DNA of 64,000 nucleotides from Lycium barbarum (taxonomy: Eukaryota > Streptophyta > Magnoliopsida > Solanales > Solanaceae), in contig NC_083340.1 in NCBI RefSeq assembly GCF_019175385.1, forward strand, positions 20,100,336 through 20,164,335. The letters are read 5' to 3'. The notes beneath the pieces are model-generated. The model saw only the letters and a program-made list of their open reading frames with translations. It ran no database searches and was not told where the DNA came from. The translations under genes were made by a program, and so were the position numbers. Every line of letters starts with the position of its first letter. The first letter of the stretch is position 1. Shown here one piece after another: positions 58,319-64,000 of the stretch.

Positions 58319-58870
58319 TCAATCTTGAGCCTGGTCCGGGGAGCTGCCATGTGAAGTATGCTCCTCATCCTCGTCTGTCTGCTCTCCGCTCGTTTGACTC
58401 TCGTCATTTATCGCATCCGAATCGGAAGAGTATAGATAACCAGGCGATTCTTGGTTCACTGATGACCAGGACAAAGGACAGGAGTAATCCGTAGCACTCT
58501 CCGAGGTGGCCTGACTGACATAGTTCCCCATCACAGGAGCAGCTGACATATCCCCGGAAGTCTCTTCCTCCGTTGTCCCAGAAGAATGCTCCGATGGGTT
58601 TGTGTCATAACTATCCTCCTCCCTGGAGGTAAGAAGCTCTGGAGGAGTCATCGTCGGATCCTCTGAGGGATCTGTATCATAGCCACCCTCCGTAGAATCC
58701 CCTGCTCTAGGGGTCAGAAACTCTGGAGGAATTGTTGCTGGGTCCTCCGACGGATCTGACTCAATCGAATAGCCGAGGCTCCCCTTACTCGGCTCTGGAG
58801 ATACTCTAGGGGCCTTCTTGGTGCCCCCACTATCTGAAGCTAATCTCTCCATCGACATTACTGAAACCAT
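58319..58870 (-). CDS. Acidic, Ser/Pro-rich 183-aa ORF in element C, function unknown
   Basis: Starts ATG (MVSVMSMERLASDSGGTKKA) and stays open for 183 codons between the primer site and the 5S-like module. The middle has three degenerate repeats built on DPSEDPxxxPPExLTxR (from about residues 38, 65 and 90). The C-terminal third is rich in S, D, E and T and ends HGSSPDQAQD. No gag, protease, RT, zinc knuckle, signal peptide or membrane segment is visible. The acidic, repetitive make-up suggests a disordered protein. Element A has no counterpart. It may be a captured host exon or an element-specific protein. Confidence 0.45.
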   Translation of the reverse strand: MVSVMSMERLASDSGGTKKAPRVSPEPSKGSLGYSIESDPSEDPATIPPEFLTPRAGDSTEGGYDTDPSEDPTMTPPELLTSREEDSYDTNPSEHSSGTTEEETSGDMSAAPVMGNYVSQATSESATDYSCPLSWSSVNQESPGYLYSSDSDAINDESQTSGEQTDEDEEHTSHGSSPDQAQD

Positions 58871-59053
58871 AACATAGGATTAGGAAAAGAATAAGGAAGC
58901 CTAGTAGCATAGCTCTATCGCACGATCTAGAATACAAAGAAGGTCATATTTCCTAAATGCCCTGCAGCCTCCTGTCTATAAGTGTGGCGCGCTACACACC
59001 CATAAACAAGACTCTACTGGACACGGCTCGTAGACAAACCCCTAGGACCGAAC

Positions 59054-59065
59054 TGCACTGATACC
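59054..59065 (-). other. Primer binding site of element C
   Basis: On the minus strand tggtatcagtgcag lies six bases after the 5' LTR. It differs from the initiator-Met site tggtatcagagc by one base in the first twelve. Confidence 0.75.
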
Positions 59066-59070
59066 ACTTC

Positions 59071-62000
59071 AGTCACGACCCAGCTAGGGGCCGTGACGAG
59101 TACCCGGTACTTGTACCGAGCACCCCTTATCTATCCTCTTACCTTTACCTCTCAGCGGGCCGTAGGAACTATGCCATATATATTTTTTTCGTTACTGGAC
59201 ATTAACATTAGTAGCTTCGTCATAAACATAGAGTGGTAAACTTTGCTATCACGTTATACAGCGACACGAACAATCCAAAATACAAAACATCTAACTGTAC
59301 CTATCTGTCTACGAGCCTCTAAACATAGTACACATATACATAGAAAGGGTCGAGTACTGCCGTGCCCGAATATATACACAAAATAGTACCAAGGAACTGA
59401 GGCTCCGGAACAACTGGAGCGCTGCCAATTACTGCTGATAGAACTCCTAGGAGTCAAGCCTGTCTACCTGCTGACCTGCGAGGCATGAAACGCAGCGTCC
59501 ACAAGAAGGGACGTCAGTACGAATAGTGTACCGAGTATGTAAGGCATGGAAAAATAATGCAAGTCGATCCATAAAGCTTGAATAGCAATATCATAGGGTC
59601 ATAGGACATATAATGAAATAAGAAAGTAACTTGTACATAGGAATGCCCTTTCAGGCCAGATACCATGCATACTTGTTTGCCTTTGGAAAACATTTCTTTT
59701 TCATAGACATAGAAAATAAAACTTATATTATGCCAGGTCTTATCAAGTCATATCATATCGCATCATATCATATGAGATCATGTCATAACATATCATGTCA
59801 TATCATATCGTGTCATATCATATCATGTCATAGCATATCATGTCATGTCATGTCGTGTCATATCATAGCGTATCATAGCATAGCACCGAACAATGTCGGT
59901 TCGCCCACATAGCGCCGAAATACATCGGCTCGCCCATATATCCCGCGTCCGGGCATCCCGCGTCCAGGATGATAACGCCAGCTGACCAGGTGGCAATGAA
60001 ACATGTTTCCCTTCCCATTCCCCCATGTATCCCTTCCCCCCATCCCATGTTCATATACATATCTTATATACATATGTCATATAAGCATGCAAGAGAGCCC
60101 AAAGAAAAAGCATGTAGCCATCGGAGTGACGTAAGGTCGGTGACCTCCGATTACATTATGGAACAATCGTGATCGCTTTGTCTCACCTTGAAGGAACAAG
60201 TATTTTAAGGCGAGGCTACCAACGGAGAATAGCATTAGAAGTAAACATAGAATGAAATCATGGGCATCATAGACGTCAATTCATAGGCTTTGAAATCCTT
60301 AGAAAATAGTGTCATAGCTAGGAAATAGAAATAAGGGTCAAGAACTAGTTTATCACCTTCATATTCACATTAAATCCTTAGCTTAGAAATCTTAGTCATG
60401 GAATCATTCTGGTCATACTTATCATAGGCATATTCTCTTTTCTAACATCGTCGTTATCATTATCGTCATAGAAGTATTCTCATTAGAATAGTTATAGTAC
60501 TTGTCATTTGGTAACGGAATAGGGATCAAAGGGTTCCTTTGGATTCAACTTCAAAGTAAGTCAAACGGAACAATAAGGAAAATCCGGGAACAATGGGCCC
60601 ACCTCGGGTCAAATGAGGCGGTGTACCAAATTTACGTACATTACATTTCATGACGGCACTTGTGAGGGTTTTAAGGTAGTCGAGTCCTGTTTATGCAAGT
60701 TCCAGGTGTTTAGGAGGTTTTTCCAACATTTCGCACACTTTCTAATTCAATTCTACTGAATGAAAAAGGGGAAACTTTAGGTGCGGATTCCGGAAAATAG
60801 AGTTGCCCCGAGGTTCATATCCAGCATATTACGTCTAAGACATGCCATAGAAGGAAGGGTGAAGCCTTACATACCTCTTTCCGCTCCTTTTGCTATTCCA
60901 AATTCAAGTTGCAAATCCGCCGAAATCTACAAATTTGTCACATTTACCAAACCTTGATTAGAGCATTTAGAATTGGATTCTTAAAGTAACACTTGGCTAC
61001 CGAAATTTCGGCAGCACTTCCCCTATAAATACACCATCTCGAAAACTTCGACTTAGCCAATTTGTTAATCAACAACAATCCGGGAATTCAAACCCGGCTA
61101 AACTATCAACAAAATTTCAACAACCACACTAACAATTTCCATATTCAATCCAAGATACATTATAACAACTTAATCAATTTACTACTTCTTTCAAAACATT
61201 CCAACTCCAATGAAAACAATAACAACCTTATAATATATATTCCAACAACACCATACTAATATCATTATCTTCCATACATGTAAGAACATAATATTCAATT
61301 TACATAATCTTCCAAGACAAGCCTCCAACTACTAATACTTCACTAAGCTCATTAGGATTTTGTTTGCAATATAAAATCCACAACACAACACAACAACCAA
61401 CATACTAAATAAAACTTGCTCACCATGCATTCATGATTCACCAAATATACACGGCTATACATGTGATATACAACTCACGGCCACGCAACTATATTCTTGC
61501 TATTCATGAATTTCACTCACTTTTGCACACTACAACATGCAAAAATATCCATAACATGTAAAGAATAAGTTCTTACCTTCTTCCTTGATCTTTCACTTAG
61601 CTAAGACTTGCAACTTGCTAGAATATGGATTTTTCTTGCTCCAAAGACCACTCCACCTTGCTAGGAATCCTTTAATTGGTAGAAAATAATTTTTGAAGAA
61701 ATTTTTGTCAATTTTCTTGGCAATTTTTGCACTTGGCCGAAATGGCCTTGGAGATTTCTCCTTCTTTCCTTTTTCTCAAGTGTTCTTGAAGTTTCTAAAT
61801 GAGATATGACTCATTAATTGATCCTTTATATTAATTATCACATGGATAATTAATAAATTCATGGGCTTGGGCCATGTTGGCCGGCCACCCCTCACAAATT
61901 TGGGCCTTATTATTTGTTTTTTGATTTTTTTGGGCCAACCCGGTTGGTCCCGAGTTGGGCCTAGCTCACTGACCTTTCGACCTTAAAACGTCCATATCTC

Positions 62001-62323
62001 CTTGTACCGACGTCACCTGGGAACCCACGACCTATGGTTGGAAAACTAATTCAATTATCTACAACTTCTATTTCTTGGTATTTGTCCAAATTCCAAACTT
62101 ATAATACCGTTTTTGCCCCTAGAAATCAGATCACCCGAAAACGTTTTCTTAAAAATATCCGTTTGGAGGACTTCCACTTTGATTTGGCCCAAGGGTCCTT
62201 CTTGAGTTGTGTTTAACTTCACATATGTGATTCATATGACTTTTCAGATGTCCCAAAAAAAATCTCGATGTGTGGGCCCCACCTCACCAAATAATCTGAC
62301 GTTAAAAAATACGGGATATAACT
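59071..62323 (-). repeat. 5' LTR of element C
   Basis: Copy of 54289-57537 with scattered single-base changes and small indels (for example one extra catgt in the simple array near 59846). Its end bases differ from the partner: agtcacg instead of tgtcacg on the left, and ataact instead of atatca on the right. Confidence 0.95.
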
Positions 62324-64000
62324 TCAGCATCAGACATCAGAAGTTTCTTGGGCCTGGCAGGTTATTATTGGCGTTTTGTTGAGGGATTTTCCTCTATCTC
62401 AGCTCCGCTGACTAAGCTGACACAGAAGAAAGTCAAATTCCAATGGTCAGAGATATGTGAGCAGAGTTTCGAAGAGTTGAAGAAGAGATTAACTTCTGCT
62501 CCAGTTTTGACGCTGCCAGAGGGAACTGAAGGGTTCGTGGTTTATTGCAATGCTTCGGGAGTTAGTCTCGGATGTGTTTTAATGCAGCATGGTATGGTTG
62601 TTGCTTATGCGTCCAGACAGCTTAAGACTCATGAGAAGAATTATCCAACCCTTGACTTAGAGTTAGTAGTTGTGGTTTTTGCACTCAAGATATGGCGGCA
62701 CTACTTATATGGAGTGCATGTGGATATTTTCACCGATTATAAAAGCCTGCAATATATTTTCAAGCAAAGAGAGTTGAATCTTAGACAGAGGAGATGGCTC
62801 GAATTGCTTAAGGATTATGATGTGGATATTCTCTATCATCCGGGGAAAGCGAATGTTGTAGCTGATGGTCTTAGTCGGCTTTCTATGGGAAGTTTAGCCC
62901 ACGTGGACGTAGGTAAGAGAGTTTTGATAAAGGAAGTACACCGTTTGGCCAATCTTGGAGTTCGACTGTTGGACTCCGAGGATGGGGGTGTAGTTGTCCA
63001 GAATAGAGCTCTTTCCTCGTTAGTCGTGGAAGTCAAGGAGAAACAGTTTAATGATCCCTACTTGTTGCAGCTAAAAGAGAGAATTCACAAGCATAAGACA
63101 ACGGCTTTCGAACAAGGGGGAGATGATGATACCTTGAGGTACCGAGGTAGATTGTGTGTTCCAGATGTAGATGGGCTCAGGGAGCGAATCATGTCAGAAG
63201 CTCACAATTCCAGGTATTCCATTCACCCAGGTTCCACTAAGATGTATCATGATCTTAAGGAGATTTACTGGTGGAACGATATGAAGAAGAATGTGGCAGA
63301 TTTTGTAGCTAAGTGCCCGAATTGTCAGCAAGTGAAAGCCGAACACCAGAGGCCTGGTGGCTTAGCTCAGAACATTGATGTTCCTGTCTGGAAATGGGAA
63401 ATGATCAATATGGATTTTGTGTCAGGTTTACCTCGTTCAGCTAGGAGACATGACTCTATTTGGGTGATCGTTGACAGGCTTACTAAGTCAGCGCACTTTT
63501 TGCCAGTCAAGACCACAGATTCAGCAGAATATTATGCCAAGCTATATGTTAACGATATTGTCAGATTGCATGGGACACCAGTGTCCATTATTTCAGATCG
63601 TGGTGCTCAGTTTACAGCGAACTTCTGGAAATCCTTTCCGAAAGGATTGGGTACCAAGGTGAACCTCAGCACAGCTTTCCATCCACAAATAGATGGTCAG
63701 GTAGAGCGCACTATTCAGACCCTTGAGGACATGTTGAGAGCATGTGTCCTAGATTTCAAGGGTAATTGGGATGATCATTTACCTCTCATCGAGTTTTCCT
63801 ATAATAACAGTTATCATGCTAGTATTGGAATGGCACCGTTTGAAGCTCTGTATGGGCGAAGGTGCAGATCACCAATTGGTTGGTTCGAAGTAGGTGAAGC
63901 AGAGTTGTTAGGACCAGACTTGGTTTACCAGGCTATGGAGAAAGTCAAGTTAATACAGGAGCGTTTGAAAACGGCTCAGAGTCGCCAGAAGTCTTATACA
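62324..64000 (+). pseudogene. RT C-terminus, RNase H and integrase of the Tekay-like polyprotein (runs off the window)
   Basis: After the second tcagc the frame continues open to the window end. RT thumb: [16 protein letters not shown]. RNase [20 protein letters not shown], where the family has Asp (YCDAS), so a catalytic residue is Asn (codon 62549-62551); then [18 protein letters not shown] and [11 protein letters not shown]. Integrase: H-H-C-C zinc region ([26 protein letters not shown]), MDFVSGLPR (first Asp), [10 protein letters not shown] (second Asp) and [13 protein letters not shown] (Glu). Integrase looks intact, but the polyprotein is broken upstream. Confidence 0.9.

Larger units (their letters stand above)
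54289..62323 (-). mobile_element. Protein-less LTR retrotransposon (LARD-like), element C, inside RT of the Tekay-like element
   Basis: Flanked by the 5-bp duplication tcagc (54284-54288 and 62324-62328). Removing the element and one copy joins the RT frame as [17 protein letters not shown]. LTRs: 54289-57537 and 59071-62323, nearly identical, so the insertion is young. A purine tract on the minus strand beside the left LTR and tggtatcagtgc beside the right LTR fix minus orientation. The interior of about 1.5 kb has a 183-aa ORF and a 5S-like module but no gag or pol. Confidence 0.92.
49121..64000 (+). mobile_element. Tekay/Del-type Ty3/gypsy element, interrupted by element C and cut by the window end
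   Basis: The LTR at 49121-51492 (tgtaacacctcg...gggcgtgaca) is followed by an initiator-Met primer site, gag, protease and RT to 54288, then an insertion (54289-62323), then the rest of RT, RNase H and integrase to the end of the window. It lies in the PMD pseudogene. RT and integrase sequence and the primer site point to the Tekay (Del) chromovirus lineage. The diagnostic chromodomain would lie past 64000. Confidence 0.85.

Overview
This is nuclear DNA of a flowering plant, most probably Solanaceae. The evidence is a SINE tail with the conserved sequence and (TTG)n end seen in that family, an intron-rich pectin acetylesterase gene, and long LTR retrotransposons of the Ogre/Tat and Tekay (Del) lineages of Ty3/gypsy. 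The species cannot be fixed from sequence alone. I found only one convincing cellular gene.

Layout. 1-7234: unique DNA with SINE remnants and a 13-exon pectin acetylesterase gene (3773-6359, plus), whose promoter and first exon exist in two diverged tandem copies. 7235-46222: a decayed Ogre/Tat-type element on the minus strand (3' LTR on the left, truncated 5' LTR on the right) with integrase, archaeal-type RNase H, RT, protease, gag remnants and an extra ORF1 before gag. Two younger elements sit inside it. One is a plus-strand Tat-like derivative (16798-33435) that has gag but no pol and carries large tandem arrays near its 3' end. The other is a minus-strand, protein-less LTR element (34410-43568) flanked by a 5-bp duplication, ctcga. 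46223-49120: a plant-mobile-domain (PMD) pseudogene, probably part of a DNA transposon. 49121-64000: a plus-strand Tekay-like element that runs off the window. It is split inside RT by a second minus-strand, protein-less LTR element (54289-62323) with a 5-bp duplication, tcagc.

How the parts relate. The Tat-like insert keeps gag and has lost pol, while the related older element around it keeps pol and has lost the gag core, so the two are complementary halves of one family. The two protein-less elements share LTR boxes and a Met-type primer site with the Tekay element and were probably moved by Tekay proteins.

The most notable find is a gapless 103-nt 5S-rRNA-like module, in sense orientation, in the internal region of both protein-less elements. 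Cassandra elements are known for 5S sequences, but there they lie in the LTRs. Other points of interest are family-specific hairpin minisatellites in the same slot of related LTRs, a chimeric LTR, an unexplained acidic 183-aa ORF, and a lost splice acceptor in the pectin acetylesterase gene with an in-frame fallback site. All comparisons were made by eye.
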